64,000 nt of DNA from Pseudomonadota bacterium. Its GTDB lineage: Bacteria > Pseudomonadota > Gammaproteobacteria > Burkholderiales > Rhodocyclaceae. Shown piece after piece: positions 1-6,345 of the stretch. The notes beneath the pieces are model-generated. The model was not told the origin of the DNA, did no database searches, and saw only the letters and a list, made by a program, of their open reading frames with translations. Where the stretch lies: the NCBI GenBank assembly GCA_018241685.1, contig JAFEDJ010000039.1, positions 53,493 through 117,492 on the forward strand, given 5' to 3'. The position numbers and the translations under genes were made by a program. Numbering within the stretch: the stretch's first letter is position 1; each line of letters begins with the position of its first letter.

Positions 1-2
1 CG

Positions 3-494
3 CAGCTCCGCAAGCTGCTCAAGGAAGGCAAGGTCGAGATCTCCGACGACCTCCTCGAGCTGGCTGACCGTCTCGCACGTTTGGAACTCACGCTCGGCTC
101 ACGCTGGTTCCGTCGATTGGCCGAAGACGGCCGCAAATGGTGGGATCTCACCACCGAAGAACTACAGAAACAGCACGAACAGTACTTCGAACGCTTCATC
201 GGAAAACAGGAGGTCACGGACATGGGCATGCTCTTGGAAGAACTCGAAAAGGTCGCTCCGACCAAAGGACGCGCCCTGGCTGCCCATCGCACCTGGGCAA
301 TGATCAAGGCCATTGGCTACGAACTGGCCCGCGAATCAATGCCGCGCGCCACCTGGTATTTGCACCTCAAGTACCTCCGCGCCGCCGGCCTCTCCGACGC
401 CGACATCGGCGCCGGCAACGTCCTGCCGTTCCGCCGCCGCGAGATCTGCATTGCCTCGCCCGTTCGCTCCTGGGCAGAACTGAGAGCGGCCTGA
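3..494 (+). CDS. Inovirus replication initiation protein, C-terminal part (5' end outside window)
   Basis: The reading frame is open from the left edge to the TGA at 492-494, giving about 163 residues. It would be the C-terminal part of a gene II/X-type (RstA-like) rolling-circle initiator, which nicks phage DNA to start plus-strand synthesis. The visible part contains a charged WWDLTTEELQ stretch and a basic end (FRRREICI). The catalytic tyrosine region is not in the window. The call rests mainly on position: it is directly upstream of two tiny membrane proteins and the coat protein, as in many inovirus genomes. The stop codon overlaps the next start (TGATG). An internal TTG at 81 is not needed as a start because the frame is open further left. 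Confidence 0.6.
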   Translation, partial: QLRKLLKEGKVEISDDLLELADRLARLELTLGSRWFRRLAEDGRKWWDLTTEELQKQHEQYFERFIGKQEVTDMGMLLEELEKVAPTKGRALAAHRTWAMIKAIGYELARESMPRATWYLHLKYLRAAGLSDADIGAGNVLPFRRREICIASPVRSWAELRAA

Positions 495-568
495 TGGAAG
501 CCTACCTCCACGCTGGATTTCTGGTGCTGGCGTTCGCTGCCGGCTACCTCTCGGGGCTCTGGTCATGA
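494..568 (+). CDS. Tiny phage membrane protein (24 aa)
   Basis: A 24-residue peptide starts at the ATG overlapping the Rep stop and consists almost entirely of one hydrophobic helix (GFLVLAFAAGYLSGLW). It is too short for ordinary gene callers. Small single-helix proteins between Rep and the major coat gene are typical of filamentous phages, where pVII/pIX-type proteins cap the virion tip. Its stop overlaps the next start (ATGA), which suggests translational coupling. The function is inferred from location and topology only. Confidence 0.5.
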   Translation: MEAYLHAGFLVLAFAAGYLSGLWS

Positions 569-684
569 CTGACATCACCGACACCCCCGAACTGATAGGC
601 CTGTACCTGGGCGCATGGGCCGTTGGCTTCTGCGCCGGCTACTTGGTGAGGCTTTTTCGGCGTCTTGCCGACCAGGCTGTGTGA
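565..684 (+). CDS. Small phage membrane protein (39 aa)
   Basis: A 39-residue protein with a short acidic N-terminus (MTDITDTPE), one membrane helix (LIGLYLGAWAVGFCAGYLV) and a basic end (RLFRRLADQ). This is the charge layout of minor inovirus coat proteins. It overlaps the preceding 24-residue gene by four bases. A GC-rich hairpin (arms 696-701 and 711-716) lies between it and the coat protein gene, without a clear T-run. The pVII/pIX-like role is inferred. Confidence 0.5.
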   Translation: MTDITDTPELIGLYLGAWAVGFCAGYLVRLFRRLADQAV

Positions 685-769
685 TCCCGGAATGGACGGC
701 CCGCCGGGCCGGCCGTGACGGGAGCAGACAGCCGATAACCCGCCCGACAGGGCAACACTTAGGAGAATC

Positions 770-1018
770 ATGATGCAAACCACCCAAGCCGCCCTGAAGG
801 GCACCCTCCGTCGTCGTATCGCTCAGGCCGTTGCGGCTGGCGCCTCGGTGGTCGCCGTTCAGGCGCACGCCGCACTGCCGACCGCGGCCACCGAAGCCTT
901 CACGACCCTCAAGACCGATGCGCTGTCCCTCATCGACCTGGTGTGGCCCGTCGTCGGCTCCATCACCGTGGGCTTTGTGCTGATCGGCCTCTTCAAGCGC
1001 GGCGCCTCCAAGGTCTAA
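770..1018 (+). CDS. Major coat protein pVIII precursor
   Basis: This 82-residue protein would form the helical virion coat. A basic N-terminus and hydrophobic signal peptide end in VQAHA|ALP, a good signal-peptidase site. The mature ~50 residues have an amphipathic acidic part (TAATEAFTTLKTD), a membrane helix (LVWPVVGSITVGFVLIGLF) and the basic tail KRGASKV, the classical pVIII pattern. AGGAGA at 761-766 is a strong ribosome binding site for the ATG at 770; a second ATG follows at 773. It lies between the tiny membrane genes and the adhesin, the usual inovirus order. Confidence 0.88.
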   Translation: MMQTTQAALKGTLRRRIAQAVAAGASVVAVQAHAALPTAATEAFTTLKTDALSLIDLVWPVVGSITVGFVLIGLFKRGASKV

Positions 1019-1028
1019 TGCTGTGCGC

Positions 1029-1382
1029 ATGACTTTTTTGTCATGCAGGATCGCGGCCCTCGTGGCCGCTTTCTTCTTGAGCCAGTCGGCGGCGGCTCAA
1101 GAAGACAATCCGCCGCTGCCGGCTCCTGCACCGGCCAAAGCGGTTTTATCGGGGGATGTGGTTAATGCTCGAATTTCTGAATCCCGTTCAGCACCCCGTT
1201 CTGCAGCCGATCCTGCTGGTCCTGTCCGCTGTAGTCGTGGGGTCTATTCAGACAATTGCCGAGAAATGGATGCCCGTCCGTCACGTGACGTTTCAGCACT
1301 ATTTCCTGAAGTCTATGTTCTGGACTGCCGTTCTTTTCTACGTCCTGGTTATGAGTGCAGCCGGCTGGTTCGTCGTCGCTGA
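1029..1382 (+). CDS. Possible secreted phage protein overlapping the next gene
   Basis: This frame begins with a convincing signal peptide (CRIAALVAAFFLSQSAAAQ) followed by a proline/alanine-rich segment. From about 1165 it runs in a different frame over the better supported 75-residue membrane protein. The second half (arginine/serine-rich) looks like out-of-frame translation. Possibly only the first part is a real peptide, or the frame is a remnant that has lost its original end. No family was recognised. Confidence 0.3.
   Translation: MTFLSCRIAALVAAFFLSQSAAAQEDNPPLPAPAPAKAVLSGDVVNARISESRSAPRSAADPAGPVRCSRGVYSDNCREMDARPSRDVSALFPEVYVLDCRSFLRPGYECSRLVRRR
1053..1103 (+). terminator. Two hairpins downstream of the coat gene
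   Basis: The first hairpin has 6-bp arms GCGGCC/GGCCGC (1053-1069) followed by TTTCTTCTT. The second has perfect 10-bp arms TTCTTGAGCC (1074-1083) and GGCTCAAGAA (1094-1103). Such structures after gene VIII act as the central transcription terminator in filamentous phages; a packaging-signal role is the alternative. They lie within the overlapping frame starting at 1029. Confidence 0.5.
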
Positions 1383-1392
1383 TGGGATTTGA
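1165..1392 (+). CDS. Phage two-helix membrane protein (75 aa)
   Basis: A small inner-membrane protein with two hydrophobic helices (PILLVLSAVVVGSIQTI and FWTAVLFYVLVMSAAGWFVVA) joined by a basic loop. The ATG at 1165 follows a GGGGGAT ribosome-binding-like run; an in-frame ATG at 1156 is an alternative. It sits immediately before the adhesin gene, where inoviruses often carry an assembly-related membrane protein. The exact role is unknown. Confidence 0.5.
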   Translation: MLEFLNPVQHPVLQPILLVLSAVVVGSIQTIAEKWMPVRHVTFQHYFLKSMFWTAVLFYVLVMSAAGWFVVADGI

Positions 1393-1393
1393 A

Positions 1394-2713
1394 ATGATCC
1401 GCGAATTACGCTTAATTCTTTGGTTCGTCCTTGGCATGGCCTTTTCGGTTAATGCGGTTCTTGCATTTGCCGATGGTGTCTGTGGCGTCGATCACTATGA
1501 AGCGATTTGGAACGGGAAAAACTATAAATCTGGCTCCGAGCTTTGCTCTGCTTATGCAGCTACTGTAAATCCGACTTGGAACGTCTATTTCTACAAGACC
1601 AACGATGCGGGTGATGGTCAATGCAAATCTTCTACTACTGTGCTGGTGCAGGTTGTCATGAAGGCTTATTGCGCCAATGGTTCTGCTGCCACCACAGGGC
1701 CTACTGGTGCTTATCAGTGTGAATGCCCTGGCCCGTGCGCATCGAGAGGTGGTCAATCTGTCGATGACGGCACTATCGATTTTGGTGACGGTGCGAATAA
1801 GAAACTATCGATGTCTTTCCCGGCGCGATCTGATGATAATTACGTCGGTCAGACCTTTTGCTCGGGCGGCTGCACTGCTGCCGTGGACAGGGAAGTCGGA
1901 TCGGCTGGCATGACCGTGGATGGATCTTATTACGGTCAATTTTCCGCGAAGTATTCCGGGCAGAGCTGCCCGACTGGTGAAGCGGCTGCGTCTCCTAAAA
2001 CGACGCCTGCTCTAATTCCGAAGAACACTGCCGAATACGACTGCATTGCCAGTGGTATGGGCTATGGCTATGTTGGCTCGACGGTGAAATGTGTCGCTAA
2101 AACGTCGTCGAAAGAAACTGAAACGAAATCGACTCAAACGACCAATGCCGATGGCACTCGTACTACCGTTAATAAGACGGACAGTACGGTGTGCGCATCG
2201 GGCGTTTGCACGACCACGACCACCACGACCACGACGCAATACAACAGCTCAGGAACCGCGACGGGAACGTCCATTACCTCTGAGACCACCACCAAGGCCG
2301 ATCCGAATTCTGGCCTGGGTACGGGCGGCGCTGGGAATGGTCAGCAACAGCAGGGCGCCGAATGTGGTATTGCTGGCAAGCCACCGTGTGGCGTGAAGGT
2401 CGATGAAACGGGCGTTGAAAGTGATGTCGCGGCGGTTGATCAGAGCGCCAAGCAGAAAATCATTGCGGCGTATGACGAAGTGAAGCAAAAAATGGAAGAG
2501 GTGACACGTCCGCAGAATTGGGGCGTTACGTGGGTATATCAGCCTCCTGCCGGTGCGTGCTCGGTATTGCAATATGGCGTTACGGCTCATCAATTTTCGA
2601 TCAATGTCTGTAAGCCTCTTGGCTATATCCGGGATCTCTGGTCCTACGTCATTTATGTGATGACAGGCCTGTATATCTGGCGCTCTGCGCGTGACGCGAT
2701 GAACATCGTTTAA
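1394..2713 (+). CDS. TspB/pIII-like minor coat (host attachment) protein
   Basis: This 439-residue secreted protein is the likely virion-tip adhesin. It has a signal peptide (LRLILWFVLGMAFSVNAVLAFA), a cysteine-containing N-terminal region (CGVDHYEAIW, YQCECPGPCAS), a middle linker rich in threonine (nine T in a row near 2210-2236) and glycine/glutamine, and a C-terminal membrane anchor (WSYVIYVMTGLYIW). This layout matches pIII and the TspB family of Neisseria-type filamentous phages. The ATG at 1394 is preferred to the upstream in-frame start because it opens the signal peptide. Codon use is more AT-rich than in the neighbouring Rep and Zot genes, as expected for a fast-evolving receptor-binding gene. 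Confidence 0.75.
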   Translation: MIRELRLILWFVLGMAFSVNAVLAFADGVCGVDHYEAIWNGKNYKSGSELCSAYAATVNPTWNVYFYKTNDAGDGQCKSSTTVLVQVVMKAYCANGSAATTGPTGAYQCECPGPCASRGGQSVDDGTIDFGDGANKKLSMSFPARSDDNYVGQTFCSGGCTAAVDREVGSAGMTVDGSYYGQFSAKYSGQSCPTGEAAASPKTTPALIPKNTAEYDCIASGMGYGYVGSTVKCVAKTSSKETETKSTQTTNADGTRTTVNKTDSTVCASGVCTTTTTTTTTQYNSSGTATGTSITSETTTKADPNSGLGTGGAGNGQQQQGAECGIAGKPPCGVKVDETGVESDVAAVDQSAKQKIIAAYDEVKQKMEEVTRPQNWGVTWVYQPPAGACSVLQYGVTAHQFSINVCKPLGYIRDLWSYVIYVMTGLYIWRSARDAMNIV

Positions 2714-2722
2714 GGAATTGCC

Positions 2723-3049
2723 ATGCCATTACTTGCAACACTGCTTACTAATCTTTTCGGTGCGCTGGCTGGCTGGTTGGCCCAGTTTGTGGGCAAGAAG
2801 CTGGCTGTGGCTTTGTCTGCGGTGGCGACTCTCGGGGCTCTGACTGCGACGTTCTATGGTGCGATGTCGGCGTTGCTCAACGGCGTTGCTGCTCAGATTC
2901 CGGATATGCCTGGTGCGCAAATCGGCATGTGGGTTGCGTGTCCGGCGAACCTCCCGGCCTGCTATGCCGCGATCCTGTCTTGCGACACGACTGTGGCGCT
3001 GTATCGCTGGTCCATGAAAAACCTCGGCTACATCGTTCAGAGCACCTGA
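2723..3049 (+). CDS. pVI-like minor coat protein
   Basis: A 108-residue hydrophobic protein with helices at about residues 5-20 (LLTNLFGALAGWLAQFV), 27-50 (VALSAVATLGALTATFYG) and a weaker one near 85. It sits between the adhesin and the Zot ATPase, which is the position of gene VI in filamentous phages. It resembles small phage membrane proteins of the DUF2523/DUF5455 kind. pVI cooperates with pIII to terminate and release virions. The family assignment rests on size, hydrophobicity and order. Confidence 0.65.
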   Translation: MPLLATLLTNLFGALAGWLAQFVGKKLAVALSAVATLGALTATFYGAMSALLNGVAAQIPDMPGAQIGMWVACPANLPACYAAILSCDTTVALYRWSMKNLGYIVQST

Positions 3050-3051
3050 AA

Positions 3052-3873
3052 ATGGCGGACTACCTCGTCACTGGGAAGAAGGGCAACGGCAAGAGCCTGG
3101 TCTGTGTGTCTCGCATTCTTGAGGCGCTTCGGCGGGGCGCCCGTGTGGCTACCAACCTCGATTTGTACCTCGATAAGCTGTTGCCTGCGGATAACCGCTC
3201 GGCTCGCATCATTCGTTTGCCTGATAAGCCGACCCTTGCTGATCTTGAGGCGATTGGCTCGGGCTACGAAGGCAAGTATGACGAGGACCGATTTGGTGTC
3301 CTCGTGCTTGATGAGCTGGCGACTTGGCTCAATGCCCGGACGTTTCAGGATAAGGACCGGCAGGGCGTCTTGTCCTGGTTGGCGCACTCTCGAAAACTGC
3401 ATTGGGATACATACCTGCTTGCTCAACACCCTAACCAGATCGACAAGCAGGTTAGGGAGGCGTTGATCGAGTTTCACGTTATCTGCCGCCGTGCCGACCG
3501 CATCCGTATTCCGATCCTCGGTCTCAAGCCTCCGCGGGTTCACATTGCTTATGTCCGCTATGGGGTCGAACAGCATGCATTGCTCTCCGATCGGTGGATG
3601 TATCGCGGCAATCATTTGTTCGAGGCATACGACACGGAGCAGAAGTTCCGCGACGACTATCCCCACGGCGTTCACAGCATGCTCCCGCCCGGCTACTGGG
3701 CTCCGAAGCCTCCCCGGTCCTTCTTCGCGTCGCTGGTGGCCTTCCTACGTCGTAAGGCACCGTCGAAACCTGCTCTCAAGCCCAAACTGCCGGCGGTGGC
3801 CACTCTGGCCGCGCTGCCGCCGGATGAGGCGTTCGCCCAGGCCCGGCGCCTAGTTCTCTCCGGCGCCGTGTAG
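3052..3873 (+). CDS. zot: Zot/pI-type inovirus assembly ATPase
   Basis: A 273-residue morphogenesis ATPase that drives virion extrusion at the inner membrane. Walker A is TGKKGNGKS at residues 7-15, and Walker B is in GVLVLDELATW near residue 85, followed by the family pattern of a conserved arginine/histidine helix (LAHSRKLHWDTYLLAQHP). The ATG at 3052 lies two bases after the preceding stop. Most pI/Zot proteins have one membrane helix after the ATPase domain. Here only a short hydrophobic stretch (FFASLVAFLRR) is seen near residue 232, followed by a proline/alanine-rich tail. Whether it anchors in the membrane is uncertain. Confidence 0.87.
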   Translation: MADYLVTGKKGNGKSLVCVSRILEALRRGARVATNLDLYLDKLLPADNRSARIIRLPDKPTLADLEAIGSGYEGKYDEDRFGVLVLDELATWLNARTFQDKDRQGVLSWLAHSRKLHWDTYLLAQHPNQIDKQVREALIEFHVICRRADRIRIPILGLKPPRVHIAYVRYGVEQHALLSDRWMYRGNHLFEAYDTEQKFRDDYPHGVHSMLPPGYWAPKPPRSFFASLVAFLRRKAPSKPALKPKLPAVATLAALPPDEAFAQARRLVLSGAV

Positions 3874-3915
3874 TCGATTCAGCCCCTATCGAATGCGCAC
3901 AGTTCATAGTTTGTA

Positions 3916-3932
3916 TTTTCGTCACTGTGACG
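3916..3932 (-). repeat. 17-bp palindromic phage repeat, copy A (inverted)
   Basis: On the minus strand it reads CGTCACAGTGACGAAAA, identical to copy C. The core GTCACAGTGAC is palindromic. It is head-to-head with copy B, 22 bp away, in the AT-rich gap between zot and the first small gene. That makes it a plausible operator or promoter region as well as a repeat. Confidence 0.8.
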
Positions 3933-3954
3933 TAAAATAACCTTATCGAATTAT

Positions 3955-3971
3955 CGTAACAGTGACGAAAA
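3955..3971 (+). repeat. 17-bp palindromic phage repeat, copy B
   Basis: It reads CGTAACAGTGACGAAAA. It overlaps the possible GTG start (3962) and runs up to the ATG (3971) of the 91-94 residue gene that follows, so binding here would cover translation or transcription initiation. Confidence 0.8.
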
Positions 3972-4246
3972 TGATCGACGCAAACGACAAGGCAACGGCG
4001 GACCTGATCGGTGATGTGCCGAAGCGACGCGGTCGCCCGGCGACCGGCAAGGCCAAGTCCTCGGCGGAACGCATGCGTGAGCTGCGTCGCCGTAACGGCT
4101 GGGCCATCGGCGACGACTTCGACGGCCTGACCAACACTGGCCTGTATGAGCTGCTCGCCAGCGTCCACGCCAAAGGCCAGCAGAACCTCTTCGAACGTTG
4201 TGTCGCCGAGCTTCGTAAGCGCCTGCCCGATAACTCGTCACAGTGA
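3971..4246 (+). CDS. Small basic phage protein with RGRPATGK motif (putative DNA-binding)
   Basis: A 91-residue protein (94 if the GTG at 3962 is used). Its N-terminal third has a basic RRGRPATGKAKSSAERMRELRRR segment. The AT-hook-like RGRP plus an arginine-rich helix is common in small inovirus and mobile-element DNA-binding proteins. The C-terminal half looks helical (GLYELLASVHAKGQQNLFERCVAELRKRL). Its start and stop both fall inside copies of the 17-bp repeat (B and C), so it may regulate by binding these sites. That link is inference. Confidence 0.55.
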   Translation: MIDANDKATADLIGDVPKRRGRPATGKAKSSAERMRELRRRNGWAIGDDFDGLTNTGLYELLASVHAKGQQNLFERCVAELRKRLPDNSSQ

Positions 4247-4252
4247 CGAAAA
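4236..4252 (+). repeat. 17-bp palindromic phage repeat, copy C
   Basis: It reads CGTCACAGTGACGAAAA. The TGA stop of the preceding small gene lies within it, so the last codons of that gene are part of the repeat. Start-to-start distance from copy B is 281 bp. Confidence 0.8.
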
Positions 4253-4539
4253 TTAAAACAAGCCCGTCGACGGGGTCGCCTGGCCGCGATATGGAGGAGG
4301 GCGCCGAGCTCGAGCGTGGCGCCGTATCCTCTTGATCTGCTGTACTTTCCGCCGCCTACCCCTGTTTTTCACCCCCGTCGTTGCTCTTGATCTCCCGTTT
4401 CCGCTCTGCCTGCCTTTACCTCTCGCCGTTGTTCTTGCCTCTGTTTCAGCCTCTTCCGTTTTCCTGCCTTTTGCCTTGCCCTCTGCCTCAGCCTTTCGCC
4501 TTTACCCCTCTCGTTCTTCCTGCCTGATGGTGCATAATT
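4253..4539 (+). other. Non-coding pyrimidine-rich spacer between repeats C and D
   Basis: The stretch has no convincing gene. From about 4330 to 4525 the plus strand is strongly C/T-rich (runs such as CTTTACCTCTCGCCGTTG), giving extreme strand asymmetry. One 70-codon frame runs through it but has no proper start and a purely compositional translation. In a single-stranded phage such a region could be part of an origin or packaging region. Confidence 0.4.
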
Positions 4540-4556
4540 CGTAACAGTGACGAAAA
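4540..4556 (+). repeat. 17-bp palindromic phage repeat, copy D
   Basis: It reads CGTAACAGTGACGAAAA, identical to copy B, and ends 10 bp before the ATG of the next small gene. Start-to-start distance from copy C is 304 bp. Confidence 0.8.
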
Positions 4557-4566
4557 AGAGATTCTC

Positions 4567-4842
4567 ATGAGCGCCATTACCTTCGACACCCTGAAATACG
4601 TGGAACGCCTGAAGGATGCCGGCATGCCCGAGGCCCACGCGAAAGCCGAGGCCGAAGCCTTGCGCGACGCCCTGGGCGAACTCGTCGAGCTGCGCAGTCT
4701 TGCGACGAAGGAAGACATCACGGCCCTGCGTGCCGATGTCCATACGTCGATTGCGGAAACGAAGGCAGACATCATCAAGTGGGTTGCCGGCCTCCTGCTC
4801 GGGCAGGCGGCGCTGATCGCCGCACTGGTCAAGCTGCTTTGA
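4567..4842 (+). CDS. DUF1640-like coiled-coil membrane protein
   Basis: This 91-residue protein begins with FDTLKYVERLKDAGMPEAHAKA, continues through a coiled coil with the ATKEDITALRADV pattern and ends in a membrane helix (WVAGLLLGQAALIAALVKLL). This is the layout of the DUF1640/CCDC90-like family, frequent as an accessory gene in filamentous phages and other mobile elements. The biological role is unknown. It is bracketed by repeat copies D (10 bp upstream) and E (5 bp downstream), like the preceding small gene by B and C. Confidence 0.75.
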   Translation: MSAITFDTLKYVERLKDAGMPEAHAKAEAEALRDALGELVELRSLATKEDITALRADVHTSIAETKADIIKWVAGLLLGQAALIAALVKLL

Positions 4843-4847
4843 ATTTC

Positions 4848-4864
4848 CGTAACTGTGACGAAAA
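4848..4864 (+). repeat. 17-bp palindromic phage repeat, copy E
   Basis: It reads CGTAACTGTGACGAAAA, starts five bases after the stop of the DUF1640-like gene and directly precedes a terminator. Start-to-start distance from copy D is 308 bp. Confidence 0.8.
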
Positions 4865-4866
4865 TC

Positions 4867-4891
4867 AAACCCGGCCCCGCGCCGGGTTTTT
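4867..4891 (+). terminator. Rho-independent terminator
   Basis: A hairpin with arms AAACCCGGC (4867-4875) and GCCGGGTTT (4881-4889) and a 5-nt loop, continuing into a T-run to 4891. It closes the small-gene segment of the phage. Confidence 0.85.
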
Positions 4892-4928
4892 CATGCGTGG
4901 AGTGGTCCTGCAGGAGTAGTCGGCCGCC

Positions 4929-4945
4929 GAGCCGCTGAGCGGCTC
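4929..4945. other. Short GC hairpin
   Basis: Perfect arms GAGCCGC and GCGGCTC around a 3-nt loop in the gap before the phage repressor gene. It could be part of a replication origin or simply structural; no T-run follows. Confidence 0.35.
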
Positions 4946-5000
4946 GCGTGCTGCCGAACAGAAAAGGGGTTCCGCCCGCAATGAACTATCACGCAGCGGC

Positions 5001-5028
5001 GCGGCACGCGGGCCTGATAGCGTGCCGC
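5001..5028. promoter_or_regulatory. Inverted repeat before the phage repressor start
   Basis: Perfect 9-bp arms GCGGCACGC (5001-5009) and GCGTGCCGC (5020-5028) with a 10-nt spacer end four bases before the ATG of the XRE gene. Its position is that of an autoregulatory operator, or of an RNA hairpin controlling translation. Confidence 0.5.
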
Positions 5029-5032
5029 TGCC

Positions 5033-5314
5033 ATGGCTGCCAAACCGAAACCCTGGGAAGTGCAAGAAGACTGGTACGCCGGGCTGGCCCGGCGCGTGCT
5101 GGCCGAGATGTCGGCGCAGAACGTTACGATGTACCGGCTGTCCCATCTGTCGGGCGTCCAATACACGCTGACGGCTCGCTACATACGAGAAGGCCGGCGA
5201 ATGCCGGCCTTTGCGCTGTTTCGGTACGCCCAGGTTTTAGGCGTAACCGTGTCGGATCTGGTTGGAGACAGGGAAGAGCCGCGACAGCAGGGCCTTGAGT
5301 TTCCTGAAGATTGA
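5033..5314 (+). CDS. XRE-family phage repressor
   Basis: A 93-residue helix-turn-helix regulator. The HTH is seen in MYRLSHLSGVQYTLTARYIREGRRMPAFALFRYAQVLGVTVSDLV (about residues 31-75), the Cro/C1-type pattern. Its location at the far end of the phage, after the terminator, resembles the RstR-type repressors that keep integrated filamentous phages quiet. The ATG at 5033 is chosen because it follows the inverted repeat at 5001-5028 and yields a complete HTH protein. Confidence 0.75.
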   Translation: MAAKPKPWEVQEDWYAGLARRVLAEMSAQNVTMYRLSHLSGVQYTLTARYIREGRRMPAFALFRYAQVLGVTVSDLVGDREEPRQQGLEFPED

Positions 5315-5362
5315 ACTTCTGAAAACAGTAATTTTCAGAAGTATGAGAATGGGGCGATTCTC
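5315..5362. terminator. Two tandem inverted repeats after the repressor gene
   Basis: The first has perfect 11-bp arms ACTTCTGAAAA (5315-5325) and TTTTCAGAAGT (5332-5342). It starts one base after the repressor stop and could terminate in both directions. The second has arms GAGAAT (5345-5350) and ATTCTC (5357-5362). They lie at the apparent junction between phage and host DNA, so a role at the attachment site is also possible. Confidence 0.5.
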
Positions 5363-5568
5363 TCATCAAACCAGGAAGGAGCCGAGCCACAGGCCCTTCT
5401 TCATGTAGGGCTTGAAGTTGCGTTTCCTTCAGGTAGGCAAAGTGGCGCTTGAATTGAAGCGCAGTAGCAACGCACCGTTCTTTTCAGGTAGAACGGTCGG
5501 CAAGCTACAGGGCCGCGCCCTCATCCGTCGCCGGGGCCTTTCATTCACCCTAATGCTGGAGCCGAACC

Positions 5569-5943
5569 ATGTTGCGCGATCCCCGCCTCATCGAACTGTC
5601 CCGCGAACACCACATTGCGCTGCGCCTGGCCAAGCGACTTGCAGGCGCGGGTACCGCGGATGGCCTGCCCGCTGTCACGAGCTTCCTGCGCCAGGAAAAA
5701 CCCACCCTGCTGCGCCATTTCGGCGACGAGGAGCGGGATCTGCTTCCGCAGCTACGCGAATTTGGCGAGGTGGCGCTGGCCGAACGGCTCGTTAAAGAGC
5801 ACCGGGATATGGAAGACCTGATGACGCGCGACCAGGATCCGGCGGCACTGACGAGCCTGGGGCGCATGCTCGCGGACCATGTCCGCTTCGAGGAAAGGGA
5901 GCTCTTCGAAGTCCTGCAGAAGCACTGGGCCGCCCGCGCCTGA
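5569..5943 (+). CDS. Hemerythrin-like (HHE) domain protein
   Basis: A 124-residue cytoplasmic protein predicted to fold as a four-helix bundle with a di-iron site. Visible ligand candidates are H in REHHIAL (residues 14-15), H50/E54 in LLRHFGDEERDLLPQL, H in KEHRDMEDL and H/E in LADHVRFEERELF, in the HHE spacing. Such proteins sense or store O2 or NO, or serve in iron handling. The ATG at 5569 follows the phage junction. The gene stands alone and is followed by a strong hairpin. Confidence 0.82.
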   Translation: MLRDPRLIELSREHHIALRLAKRLAGAGTADGLPAVTSFLRQEKPTLLRHFGDEERDLLPQLREFGEVALAERLVKEHRDMEDLMTRDQDPAALTSLGRMLADHVRFEERELFEVLQKHWAARA

Positions 5944-5959
5944 CGCAGTGCCCAAATGA

Positions 5960-5995
5960 GCGAAGCCCGCCTGGCTTTCGTCGGACGGGCTTCGC
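5960..5995. terminator. Hairpin terminator between convergent units
   Basis: Perfect 10-bp arms GCGAAGCCCG (5960-5969) and CGGGCTTCGC (5986-5995) with a 16-nt loop. It lies between the hemerythrin gene and the convergent minus-strand remnant, so it can serve both strands. Confidence 0.65.
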
Positions 5996-6021
5996 GTCTT
6001 ACGCGAACTGCGACAGCAGGA

Positions 6022-6336
6022 TCAGAAGGAGTACTTCATGACCAGGGACAGCGGGTCCCGATCGGTGAGCAGGTTGATCTTCTTCTGGTCCACCGTCTCC
6101 GCCTTGCCGAAGTAGCCCAGGCAGGTCAGGCCGATCTGGAAGTTGCAGTTGTAGGTGAAGTTGGCCCCGATGCTGCCACGCGTATCCCCTTCCCCACCGA
6201 CGCCGCCGGTCAGCGTGCGGCCCTGCAGCTGGCGCGACAGGCTGATCGGCACCGACAGATCCCAGCCCTCGAAGACGCCGGGGTAGCTCAGGGCCAGCGT
6301 GCCGGACAGCGCCAGGCCATGGTTGGTGTTGAAAGC
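6022..6336 (-). pseudogene. C-terminal remnant of a DUF1302-like outer-membrane protein
   Basis: The last ~104 codons read as a beta-barrel tail: alternating strands (HGLALSGTLALSYP, RGSIGANFTYNCNFQIGLTCLGYFG) and the typical terminal phenylalanine (SLVMKYSF). It resembles the C-terminus of DUF1302 outer-membrane proteins, which accompany DUF1329 proteins in hydrocarbon, terpene and steroid degraders. Upstream of about 6336 the frame becomes low-complexity antisense and no start belongs to it. A related fragment on the other strand begins about ten bases away. Confidence 0.5.
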
Positions 6337-6345
6337 AGCTGCTCC

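Noticed and set aside
4332..4544. 70-codon frame in the pyrimidine-rich spacer
   Set aside because: It has no proper start codon and its translation reflects only C/T bias.
3916..4864. dif/XerCD recombination sites for the inovirus
   Set aside because: The 17-bp palindrome does not resemble the dif consensus and occurs five times within 1 kb.
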